Assembly: GCA_035079385.1 (NCBI GenBank) | Contig: JAVHKY010000004.1 | Span: forward strand, 21,255,001 to 21,319,000 | DNA length: 64,000 bases | Reading direction: 5' to 3' | Source of the DNA: Aspidiotus rigidus | Taxonomy: Eukaryota > Arthropoda > Insecta > Hemiptera > Diaspididae | Shown here: positions 55,325 through 64,000 of the stretch, piece by piece | Layout of the letters: each line of letters starts with the position of its first letter | Numbering within the stretch: position 1 is the first letter of the stretch | Position numbers and translations under genes: made by a program | Notes under the pieces: model-generated | The model's database searches: none | Told to the model about the DNA's origin: nothing | What the model saw: the letters and a program-made list of their open reading frames with translations, nothing else

Positions 55325-57490
55325 CTGAGTAGAAAAATTTGGTATGGACAGCTCAATGTTACTACAAGACTCAATCTTTTGGTCCATTCGAGGTGGTCTT
55401 CACTCCTTCACCGTGGTGAGTTTGATTCGTTTATTAAATCCGTTAATGATGATTGTTGTGATTTTGAACGGGATTTAAAAGAAAAATCGAAAAATTTCCT
55501 CCCTCCTAAGTGCAAAGGCCTCGGCTGAGAAAAAAGATTGTGCTGATGATGGCATTGTCCAACAGTTTCAGCCGCTTATTATCAACTACAGTAGAGTTGA
55601 GTTTAATAATGACGAATTAAACCTCTTGGAGAAGGGACTGTTTGGCCTACCTCCTCTCAAAAATCAAGAGACCCTCGTTAACGTCGTGGCTGATCTCACA
55701 GTGAAGGTTGGACCTGGGGTGAATATCCAAGAGAAGTGCGCCGAAATAGTCTGCAGTACCCCCTCCCTCTCATGAGTAATGCTTGTAATGATTTGAACGT
55801 AGGCCTAAAGAGGAAGGTCGGGGAGGAGGGGTTAATCCTTACGAAGGCAGATAAAAGTAATGCCGTCGGAATTATGAATAAGTCCCCCTATGTATCCGGA
55901 GTTTATGATGTGCTAAGGCAGTGTGGTGCCCAGGAAAATGTACTTTTCAATTTTCCAAGTTTTGTCAAAGAAGTGAGGAATCTCGTGAATGGTAGTCAAT
56001 TTATTATCAAAAGCCCCTTGACTCAAAAGGCCATCTTGGAACCCACTCCGGTTCCACCTCCCCTCCTTTATGGGTTACCAAAAGTTCACAAAAAAGATAT
56101 CCCAATGCGGCCAGTTGTATATCTCGTTTCGTCACCTACTTACATCTTAGCTAGATATATCAATCGTTGGTTTAAGTCTCGAGTCGAGGTTACTTCTACG
56201 TACTCAGTGAAGAACTCCGGTTCGCTGGCGTGTAGGCTGAAGGACCTAAGTCTTCCTTCAGGATCCACTTTATGTTCCTTTGATGTTGTAGGATTATTTC
56301 CTCACATCCAAAAGGCCGTCGCTGTGCAACACATGGGTTAGTTACTAGTTAAAGCTAATGTCCCTCACGAAGAATTTGCGGAATTCTTTGGCCTTCCAAA
56401 TGTCTGTCGGTCCCCTAATTTTATTAAGTTTGATGGGAAAGTTTTTGAGTTCCCCGAAGAAGTGGGGATTCCCATTGGTTCCCCTTTGGGTTCACTCATT
56501 TCGGAGGTATTTATGTCGAAATTTGAAAGTGATTTATTTTCCTCCGGCCAGATGTTCTTAAGTCACGTCTACTATTGGCATAGGTACGTCGACGTGTTGT
56601 GTGCGTGGACCGGTACTGTGGAATACTCCTGAGTGAGTTCCTTAATTATTTAAATAGCCAATACCCTTTCAAAAATTCACATTGGTAGTCGGTGGCTTAT
56701 CAATAAACTTTTTGGATTTGTCCATCTCTATCAATGATGGCGTCCATGAGTTTGGAATTTATAGAAAGGAAACGTCGACCGATATTGTTATCCCCGGGTC
56801 GTCCTTTTGTTCTACTGCCCATAAGATCGCAGCTTTCATTAGCCTAATCCATCGACTGACTCAAATACCCTTGAGTCAGGCGGCTTTCCAAAAGGAACTT
56901 GTGACAATTAAGCACCTGGCCAGGGTGAATCAAGTTAGGATGGATGTTGACCTAGTGGTCCGGAGGAGGCTCACTAGCAAATGCCTCGACTCCACGACCT
57001 CCCTCCCTAGGGATCATCTAGACAGTAGAAAGAGGTGGATTAGACTTCCTTTCCTGGGCAAGTTCTCTTTGAAGTTGGGACGTGTCCTCCGGCCTTTTAA
57101 ATTCCGGCCAGCATTTTATTATCCTAATACGGTTAAAATAATTAAAAAACCCCGTTCCTGTGGCCGAGAGGAGTGGAGTTTATGGTATAGCGTGCAACGA
57201 TTGCTCGGGTATCTATGTAGGGATAACGGGCCGCCAGCTCCAAAGTCGGGTAGCTGAGCATAAAAAAGCTTGGGAGAAGGGTAAATTGGATGAATCGGCA
57301 TTCTCCGACCATTTAATTGAAACTGGCCATCAGTTTGAGGAAGGTTCTGAGGCCCCCTCAGGGAGAATTCGTACTTGAGGCGGTTGGCTTTGAAAAATAT
57401 AGAAATTATTAGGCACCGGAATAATGAAGACATCACTGTTTTAAACAGGTACATATTCCTGATGAGGGATTGATTGAATTAGTATATGAG
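55325..57490 (+). pseudogene. Penelope-like element, copy B, near full length
   Basis: The parts in order are: LLVHSRWSSLLHRGEFDSF (55370-), LNLLEKGLFGLPPLK in a second frame (55620-), then a 201-codon frame (55736-56341) with ILTKADKSNAVGIMNKSPYV, LYGLPKVHKKDIPMRPVV and LCSFDVVGLFPHI (motif A). A following frame gives GIPIGSPLGSLISEVFMSKF (motif B) and YVDVLCAW (motif C lacking its second Asp). Frame 56682-57257 carries INFLDLSISINDGVHEFGIY. At 57160-57378 the GIY-YIG nuclease reads GVYGIACNDCSGIYVGITGR, then SAFSDHLIETGHQF. The terminal LKNIEIIRHRNNED is in yet another frame. Four or more frame breaks make it inactive. It encodes the RT-GIY-YIG type protein that Penelope elements use for target-primed insertion. 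Confidence 0.9.
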
Positions 57491-58317
57491 AATGATCTCA
57501 TTTTGATGACTCGGTAGTTCAATCATGAATTTCATCTCGAATTCCTCTGTCTTTCGTTGGTGTTGGGTTCAGTGGCTTCCGTTCACTTACGCTTAGAAGA
57601 TGGTTATTTAACCGAAAGCGTTCGCGGCTGCTAATTTCGTGCGGTCTTCTTTGCAAAACGCTACTCTCTCAAGTACAACCCTTTTAATATATTGGGTTTC
57701 AGAGTTTACACGGCCATACTGACATCAACGGCGTCCCACGTTAAACTCAAAATAAATATCCTCCAATTTGACACCTTTGAAGGTAAACATCCTCGTGGCA
57801 TTGGTTCACAATCGAAGCGCTGCGTGGAAAAAGGCCCTCCGTCTAATGTATTTCTTATGGAACGTTTTCCACGCCGCGCTTCAATCTTCCTGGTATAATT
57901 CGGTTGAGCCCCTCATTCACGGCTATTTTGACTCACAATGACGTCCTCGTCATTAAGAAATATGAAAAGTGAACGTTCCATAACGTAGGTAATGAAAGCT
58001 TGACTCGACGGTACATTGTAAAATATTTTTATTTTTATTTGACGGCTCTGCCACTGACAAATGGGTAGCCGACGTTTTTGAAGTCCACAGTACTTCTCCG
58101 AGAGAAAAAATACGACTAACAGTAACAAGTAAAATACAAATAGATGAAACAAATAATCAAAAAAATGTTGATTATCGGCCTCCCTAGAGGAAGACGACGT
58201 TCTTGTTTCCATTCCAACCTCATTTGCCCTAGACGTCATAAAAGAAAGATGGAACGACATACAAATTTTCACTTCAATATAATATGAAAACTCCTCTATC
58301 AACACGTTGAAATTTTG

Positions 58318-59105
58318 CCTTAGTGAAAGCTATTGCTATTACAAAAATGTGTTCTATTCACAAATAGAGGGTATGGCTATGGGGCGCCCCCTCTCTTCAG
58401 TAGTGGCGGAACTTGTGCTGAACAAATTTTTTGTACTCTAAAAAATAGATTTAATTTTAAGCATTTGTACCTTACAAATATGTTGATGACAGCCTATGTA
58501 CAGTGAATAAGAACCTTCACCCTCCTCCCGTACGACCTCAGTTGAAACTTAAAAATATTATTTCTATGATCAGCCGTTCCATCGTTCATTTTTCCTAGAA
58601 TTTTTGCTTTTATATGAAGATTGTATTTGTTACCTCATTGAGCATAAAGATGAAACAATAAGGCTTTTCCCACGGATAAATTTTTTGAAACCTAACGTTT
58701 GGACAACCTTATAGACTTTATCAAACAAAGCCGTTGGGCGGGAAAAGCCGGATTGTTTTATTTTCTAGATCAATATTGGCACACCTAAAAAGTCATTTTA
58801 CTTATTAAGCATATTGTCCATTGCGGCATTGATTTGAAATTGGCTTCGGAAATGACAGTGCTATCAAATCAATAGGGGATCTAACACCATTGGAATTAGG
58901 GTCATAAAGCTTTTTAGATGAAGGTCACAAATTCCAAAAATCAATCTGAACCCCATGTTAGCATTATTGCGAAGAAGGACTTCCACATACAAACGTTAAT
59001 GTGGAGTTTGGGATTACTACAAGAAAATATTCGCATTTCTGTCAACAGTAATTGGAAGGATATGCAAGTTTACCAAGTAAGCTGCAAGCAGAGATACTTG
59101 TGGTG
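58318..59105 (+). pseudogene. Penelope-like element of a second lineage, RT fragment
   Basis: LKFCLSESYCYY, then FYSQIEGMAMGRPLSSVVAE (58345-58430), is motif B of a PLE reverse transcriptase. PYKYVDDSLCTVNK near 58472-58512 is an intact YVDD motif C. Later frames are broken; one near 58918-59100 has KEDFHIQT-like scraps. The sequence differs clearly from copies A and B. A MITE interrupts it at 58645-58766. Confidence 0.7.
58645..58766. mobile_element. MITE in the second-lineage PLE
   Basis: GAAACAATAAGGCTTTTCCC at the left and GGGAAAAGCCGGATTGTTTT at the right are inverted ends with one or two changes. The centre is AT-rich, about 70 bases. Confidence 0.65.
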
Positions 59106-60116
59106 AAGAATCCGCTGTTAATGACTGATAAGTGATAATTCGTAACGATATGATAGAGTTACTTTCGTCACTTCAAATTTTTTTTCGTTACCAATTGTTC
59201 ACATTTTCGTATCACTTTGAATTAGTGGTCTTAGGTATTCATAATTTTACTATTGGTGTAATTTTTGGTGTTCTACAAACATGAATCAAATAGTAACCGT
59301 AGTATACATAGTATTTATCATGTCGCGTAATGTACAGTCTACAAGCGGTGAGTACCAAAATGAGGAATTTAAACTCTACAACGAGAGTTTGAAGGTTAAA
59401 AAAAAAACTTTCTCCAATTTCGACAAAAATGGTATCATTTATTCTCTTTGATATTTCAAGGTAGTCTACTAACTTCCGCTTAAAAATCTTTGTCGATTCA
59501 ATTCCAGGGCCGGACTTAGGTATTTTACGCCTAAGACTAATGAAAAATTCGCAACCGCCTCAAAATTTTTTTTGCTCACTTAAACTTGTGAGTTTGTTTC
59601 ATATGTTCGTATCTTACTTGTTACTCTTAGTAGTATTTTCACTCACGAAGAAGTAGTTCCATGTACTTCGAGACGTCGGCTACCCATTCGATAATGTCTT
59701 TTTGACGCGGAGCCCTGAAATAAAAGTGGGAATATTCTTTCTTAATGTATCATACGCAATTGAAAGGCTCCGCTTGATTATGGTATGAATCGCCGTGCGA
59801 CTTTTCGATAACCACACGTGGGAGAAATGGAAAATTTTGTCGAAAGATACGTTCTTTGAACCCAATCATCTTGTAACCAATATTGAGAATAAAATTGGAA
59901 TCCGAATCGTACGAAGAATAGTTTTCTGCAAAACTGAACTTACTGCGACCGTGCCGCCTTGAGCGAGCTCGAAGCTCAATTAAGTTAGCATTACTGATCG
60001 AATTGTGCGAATTACCGCAGATAGTCATTGGTTTACAAAAAGGGAGGACCTGTAGAAATACCTAATAATTGTTGGAAAAAGTGTTACATCGAAAAACCTT
60101 ACTAAAGACTCACCCA

Positions 60117-60225
60117 AAATGACCAACCAAAAGAATGATGACGATAATTTTGGATGTTCATCATAATTGTAATGATTATGATTCACCTCCGAATTATCGT
60201 CATCTATTTTTTTGGTTGGTCATTT
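60117..60225. mobile_element. Fold-back element, 109 bp
   Basis: AAATGACCAACCAAAAGA and TTTTTTTGGTTGGTCATTT are inverted ends, continued by GATGACGATAATTTTGGA and TCCGAATTATCGTCATC. Arms are about 37 bases. Confidence 0.8.
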
Positions 60226-60351
60226 AGGGCCAATTGCTACCGGTATAATACCGCCGCCCTCGACTTGAGAAGGGAAAATGGCTATAAAGGCCGAAGAAAT
60301 AGCAACGATTATAGAATTAATGCGTTTTCCAATTTTACGGTTGTCCATAAT

Positions 60352-60439
60352 GAAGAGGAATACTCACGAAGAGTAAAAATGACAAGTACAAAAACTTTTT
60401 TGTACTCGTCTTTTTCACTCTTCGTGAGTATTCCTTCTT
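60352..60439. repeat. Long inverted repeat just upstream of the RTE ORF
   Basis: GAGGAATACTCACGAAGAGT followed by AAAAATGACAAGTACAAAAA is inverted as TTTTTGTACTCGTCTTTTTC and ACTCTTCGTGAGTATTCCTT. Arms are about 40 bases with some four mismatches and a loop of only a few bases. It ends 30 bases before the ATG at 60469. Confidence 0.85.
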
Positions 60440-60468
60440 AGCAACTATTATAATTAATAATTACGAAC

Positions 60469-62580
60469 ATGGATAAACGCTTTATCAAAACAAAGAAGAG
60501 AGATCAGAAACAAAGGCCTGATATCAGGCAGTTAACATCACAAGTAGTCAGAGGTACAGTCAGCAAAGAATTGGAGACAGAGTTTCAAAGATTAGCATCC
60601 AGGATACAGTCAAGGGATACAGAAGATGTATGGATTAATGTGAAGTCCGTAATAACAGAGACTCAGACAAGAAGGTTGAGGGAGTCTAGAGTCAAAAATA
60701 AGAAATGGATGAATGACGAAACATTGGATCTGATGGAGGAAAGGAGAAAGGTGAAAAATGACCCGGTGAAATACAAAGAAATGAACAGGAAAGTGCAGAG
60801 ATCCTGCCGCAAGGCCAAAGAAGCGTGGTGGGAAGAAAAATGCGCCGAAATTGAGGAGCTTCAAGAAAAACACGACTCCTTTAATCTACACAAAAAAGTC
60901 AAAGAGGTAACTGGTAAAAGGCGGAAGTGTCACACAAACACTCTGCGAGATACAAATAATGAAATAATTCTAGGAATTGAAAAGAAGATAGAAAGATGGC
61001 AGGAATATGTCAGGGAACTATTTCACGATCGCAGAACCAAACCAGAAATAGAAAATCTGCCGATAGAAGAAGGGCCAGAAATAACACGTGATGAAGTGAC
61101 GTACGCTATCAAAAGTCAGAAAAACAATAAAGCTCCAGGCCCGGATGAGGTTTATGCAGAGTCTCTGAAAATCTTAGCTGAAAGAGACGGCAAAGGTCTA
61201 ACTATTCTGGTTGAGATGATCAACGGAATCCACAAGTCCGGAAAAATACCTAAGGACTGGTTGAAGTCAATTTTTGTGACGATACCAAAAAAGGCCAAGG
61301 CTGAAAGCTGCGATGATTATCGCACAATAAGTCTTATGTCGCATGTCCTCAAAGTATACCTACGCATCATACACTCCAGAATCTATCGGAAATGCGAGCA
61401 GAAGATGGGGCACACCCAGTTTGGTTTTCGGAACGGAGTTGGCACAAGAGAAGCTCTACTAGCCATAAATGTTCTCACACAGAGATGCCGAGATGTGAAT
61501 GTGGATGTACACGCCTGTTTTATCGATTACCGAAAGGCTTTTGACATGGTAAAACATGATAAGATGATTGAAATACTCTCAGCTCTTGGTGTAGATAGAC
61601 GAGATTTACGCGCTATTGTGGAATTGTATTGGGGCCAAACTGCAGAGGTCAGGGTAGAGAACATAAATTCAGAAGAGGTAGAAATGAGACGAGGCGTTCG
61701 GCAGGGTTGTGTTTTGTCTCCCATGCTGTTTAACATATATGCCGAAAAAGTTTTCGACGAAGCCATAACTGACCAATCCGGCGGTATAAAAATTAATGGC
61801 AAGCTAATAAATAATATACGTTATGCGGATGATACCGTAATTCTGGCAAGCAGCCAAGCGGAGCTACAACAAATAATGAATGATGTGGTTCAACACAGTG
61901 AAGCGCAAGGACTGTCACTAAATTTATCTAAAACAAAGGTGATGGTATTTTCAAAAAAACGAGTTGATTCCGAAATAGTGATTAATGGTCAAATTGTAGA
62001 GCAGGTATCCAACTTCAGATACTTAGGCACCAACCTTAACAAAAGCGGAGACACAAAGAAAGAAATAAAAGAACGAATTGAGCAGGCAAGGGGAGCATTC
62101 CTTGGCATGAAGAACATGTTCACTGCACGGGATCTGAGTATAAATTTACGAATGAGGATGCTCCGGTGTTACGTCTTCTCGACTCTTATGTATGGCTGTG
62201 AAAGTTGGACCATGAATGCGGGCATGGAGAAAAAGATACAAGCGTTAGAAATGTACTTTTACCGCAGAATACTGAAGATTCTTTGGGTACAGAAAATAAC
62301 AAACGTCGAAGTGCTTAACCGAATGCAGAAGGAAACAGAATTGCTGAGCACTATCAAAAGAAGGAAATTGCAGTACTTGGGCCACATGTTGAGAGGTGAA
62401 AAATACGAAGTATTGTGCTTGATTTTGGAAGGCAAGATTAATGGAAAAAGATCGATTGGCAGGCGGCAGAATTCTTGGATGAAAGACCTACGTCGCTGGT
62501 TGGGCTGCACATCGTTGGAGTTATTCAGAAAGGCGACATCGAAAGTGCAGATAGCCATTTGGTTGGCCAACCTCCGATAG
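60469..62580 (+). CDS. RTE-type LINE reverse transcriptase, 703-codon open frame
   Basis: The frame is uninterrupted from ATG to TAG. It has a basic, helical N-terminal linker (residues 1-170). The reverse transcriptase follows: NNKAPGPDEV (219-228), QFGFRNGVGTREA, FIDYRKAFDMV with Asp353 (motif A), RRGVRQGCVLSP at 407-418 (motif B) and YADDTVIL at 452-459 with Asp454/Asp455 (motif C). NFRYLGT and a conserved C-terminal domain (YGCESW, RRKLQYLGHMLRG, GRRQNSWMKDLRRW) come next. This is the RTE clade layout. The apurinic-like endonuclease that normally precedes the linker is missing, so the copy is 5' truncated or its first part is lost upstream. All RT catalytic Asp residues are present, so the RT itself could be intact. 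A 3' fragment of a related copy is at 570-719. Confidence 0.9.
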   Translation: MDKRFIKTKKRDQKQRPDIRQLTSQVVRGTVSKELETEFQRLASRIQSRDTEDVWINVKSVITETQTRRLRESRVKNKKWMNDETLDLMEERRKVKNDPVKYKEMNRKVQRSCRKAKEAWWEEKCAEIEELQEKHDSFNLHKKVKEVTGKRRKCHTNTLRDTNNEIILGIEKKIERWQEYVRELFHDRRTKPEIENLPIEEGPEITRDEVTYAIKSQKNNKAPGPDEVYAESLKILAERDGKGLTILVEMINGIHKSGKIPKDWLKSIFVTIPKKAKAESCDDYRTISLMSHVLKVYLRIIHSRIYRKCEQKMGHTQFGFRNGVGTREALLAINVLTQRCRDVNVDVHACFIDYRKAFDMVKHDKMIEILSALGVDRRDLRAIVELYWGQTAEVRVENINSEEVEMRRGVRQGCVLSPMLFNIYAEKVFDEAITDQSGGIKINGKLINNIRYADDTVILASSQAELQQIMNDVVQHSEAQGLSLNLSKTKVMVFSKKRVDSEIVINGQIVEQVSNFRYLGTNLNKSGDTKKEIKERIEQARGAFLGMKNMFTARDLSINLRMRMLRCYVFSTLMYGCESWTMNAGMEKKIQALEMYFYRRILKILWVQKITNVEVLNRMQKETELLSTIKRRKLQYLGHMLRGEKYEVLCLILEGKINGKRSIGRRQNSWMKDLRRWLGCTSLELFRKATSKVQIAIWLANLR

Positions 62581-62609
62581 GAGATGGCGGAACTAAGAAG
62601 AAGAAGAAT
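62581..62609 (+). other. RTE 3' terminus with short AAG-rich tail
   Basis: GAGATGGCGGAACTAAGAAG follows the stop codon directly, then AAGAAGAAT. A 3' untranslated region of under 30 bases ending in a short microsatellite tail instead of poly(A) is typical of RTE elements. No clear target duplication was found; TAATTAA on both sides is too weak. Confidence 0.65.
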
Positions 62610-63550
62610 AGCCTTTAATTAACATGAATAGGCGAAGGTGTTTTTAAAAGTACTTTTTGCGCTGAAAACGATACCATTGGCGGTTCTTTGGAATCTCCAC
62701 TCAGTTTTTCGGAATTTCGTTTCAAAGTTTGAAAAATGTTAAAAATTGACTATACTTAGAAGCGAGTAATGAAGCACTTTGGAGTGAAATTAGTTCTTTG
62801 CTGGTGTGAACATATTATTTAGGCTTTACTCAGCATGCCACATAATTGGTAAGAGGTGTCTGAACTTTCATCCCTCGCACTCGTTATGGCTTGTACCCTA
62901 GAAGACTCCTTAAACCTAATGCCACATAATTATCATCGACTTTAAATAAGAATTGAAAGTCTATTTCTGTTTTTTATGTATCAATTTTTTTCACTTTGAA
63001 ATTAAACCTAAATAAAAAACACTCCATAATTACTCAAATTTCTTGGTTTTTTGTTATGGTCATTTCTAAACCTCTGCAGACTGATGCAAAATTGAAAAAA
63101 TATAATATTTCTAACTGAATGTCTTAAAATCTATTTGTACCTCAATGAAATGCATCTCTGGGATTCCTTCAATTCTTTCACAGGTTTTTTTATGTGGGAA
63201 CACTGATTACGTCACCTACGCGCAAACAGTTTGTCAACTTCTCTTTTCAACACCGTTTGAATCAGTGTGGCCAGAATGACCTTCATGAATTTTCCCTTTC
63301 AAACATTTGATCATGAATGACTCTCAGAAAAAGGAGTAGAACGCTGTGAGTATGAGAGATAATCAAGTGAAAATATTATGTTCTGAAGGAAATTATCGGC
63401 AACATTTCTGTATCCTTTTTTATCTTGGGGTTTGTATGATAGGATACAGAATTCCAAAAGTGTCACTTAGAAGCAATTTTCAAGCATTGAAAACGCAATT
63501 TGTATGAAACCTGGAGGAGATTCTAAAAAACGGCAAATGGTACCGTGTTC
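62610..63550. other. Gene-free AT-rich stretch
   Basis: Nothing recognisable beyond AT-rich sequence. Confidence 0.5.
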
Positions 63551-63560
63551 ATCGTGAAAA

Positions 63561-63908
63561 ATGCTTCTAAAAACACCTTCGCTAATTCAGGTTTATTTCA
63601 AAAATCTGAAATTTGTTCACGTGCGCTACAATAAAATCCGTAGTAGTAATGGAAATCAGAATAATGGCAATTGTGAAAAACAATGTGACGAAAATCGCAA
63701 CGTGAAAAATAATTTCAAAAATAATCCTTCAAACTTTGACCACAGTCATCGCGATCTACAACATGTAGATGATAATGAAAAAGGATCCGACGCTAATTGC
63801 TTCAGACGCCGCAAGCCTGGGCACGTGGCTCGGGATTATCCAATTCCTATAAATTGCGCAGAAATTGAACCTGAAAAAGCGCGCGATATAATTAAATTAC
63901 TAGTATAA
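63561..63908 (+). pseudogene. Retrotransposon Gag C-terminus with degenerate zinc knuckle
   Basis: The frame has an Asn/Lys-rich stretch (NGNQNNGNCEKQCDENRNVK), then NCFRRRKPGHVARDYPIP. The last block is a CCHC knuckle (C-x2-C-x4-H-x4-C) in which the second Cys reads Arg and the fourth reads Tyr. His and the KPGH core remain. It probably derives from an LTR retrotransposon Gag; no protease or polymerase follows within the window. Confidence 0.6.
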
Positions 63909-64000
63909 ACAGACGTCCGGAACTCGGGATCCTCATTATTGACTAGTTTAGTACTCAGTTTGAAAGTAAAGTGTGAATTTTTCCTCTTTCGTTGACCGTT

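Noticed and set aside
57459..57466. CTGATGAG as possible hammerhead ribozyme core near the PLE 3' end
   Set aside because: PLEs can carry hammerheads, but no matching GAAA strand with flanking helices follows; the bases lie in the decayed end of the coding region.

Overview
The window looks like an AT-rich intergenic or heterochromatic stretch of a eukaryotic, most likely arthropod, genome. The evidence is indirect. There is no bacterial-style gene packing. Almost every coding trace belongs to transposable elements common in arthropods: Penelope-like elements (PLE), an RTE-type LINE, MULE and hAT DNA transposons, fold-back MITEs and a tRNA-type SINE. There is also one endogenous copy of a negative-strand RNA virus nucleoprotein gene. 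No multi-exon host gene could be recognised. One possible host exon (27976-28131, minus strand) and a few unassigned reading frames are listed with low confidence.

Layout. 0-2.7 kb: a LINE 3' fragment cut by a decayed MULE with long terminal inverted repeats, then a PLE endonuclease fragment. 5.7-8 kb: a Helentron/HINE-like element with an internal 45-bp minisatellite, followed by a larger array with a ~156-160-bp unit that repeats the palindrome TGACGTCA. 8-11 kb: scraps of unassigned coding sequence, with two sets of direct duplications. 15.6-18.6 kb: a degenerate PLE carrying a set of nested MITE insertions, then a TCGAC-rich MITE. 18.6-27 kb: mostly AT-rich sequence without genes. 27-34.3 kb: a cluster of fold-back elements and the second Helentron-like copy. 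34.4-37.7 kb: unassigned reading frames and a 196-bp tandem repeat. 38.7-43.6 kb: a duplicated PLE-like unit, one copy of which carries a transposon nest (hAT-like, hAT, MULE). The other copy preserves the empty site and carries an 82-bp retroposon and, downstream, a SINE. 48.2-57.5 kb: two closely related defective PLE copies flanking the viral nucleoprotein insertion. 58.3-63.9 kb: another PLE fragment, an RTE reverse transcriptase with a 703-codon open frame, and a retrotransposon Gag zinc-knuckle remnant.

The parts do not form a pathway. The window records successive insertions, and several relative ages can be read from nesting, target-site duplications (TSDs) and a paralogous empty site. 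The most notable objects are the viral nucleoprotein insertion with a poly(A) tract and a single late frame break, the transposon nest with its empty site, the two Helentron-like copies with asymmetric inverted repeats, and the two PLE copies sharing the same loss of a catalytic aspartate codon. All family names come from motif recognition by eye; no database search was run.
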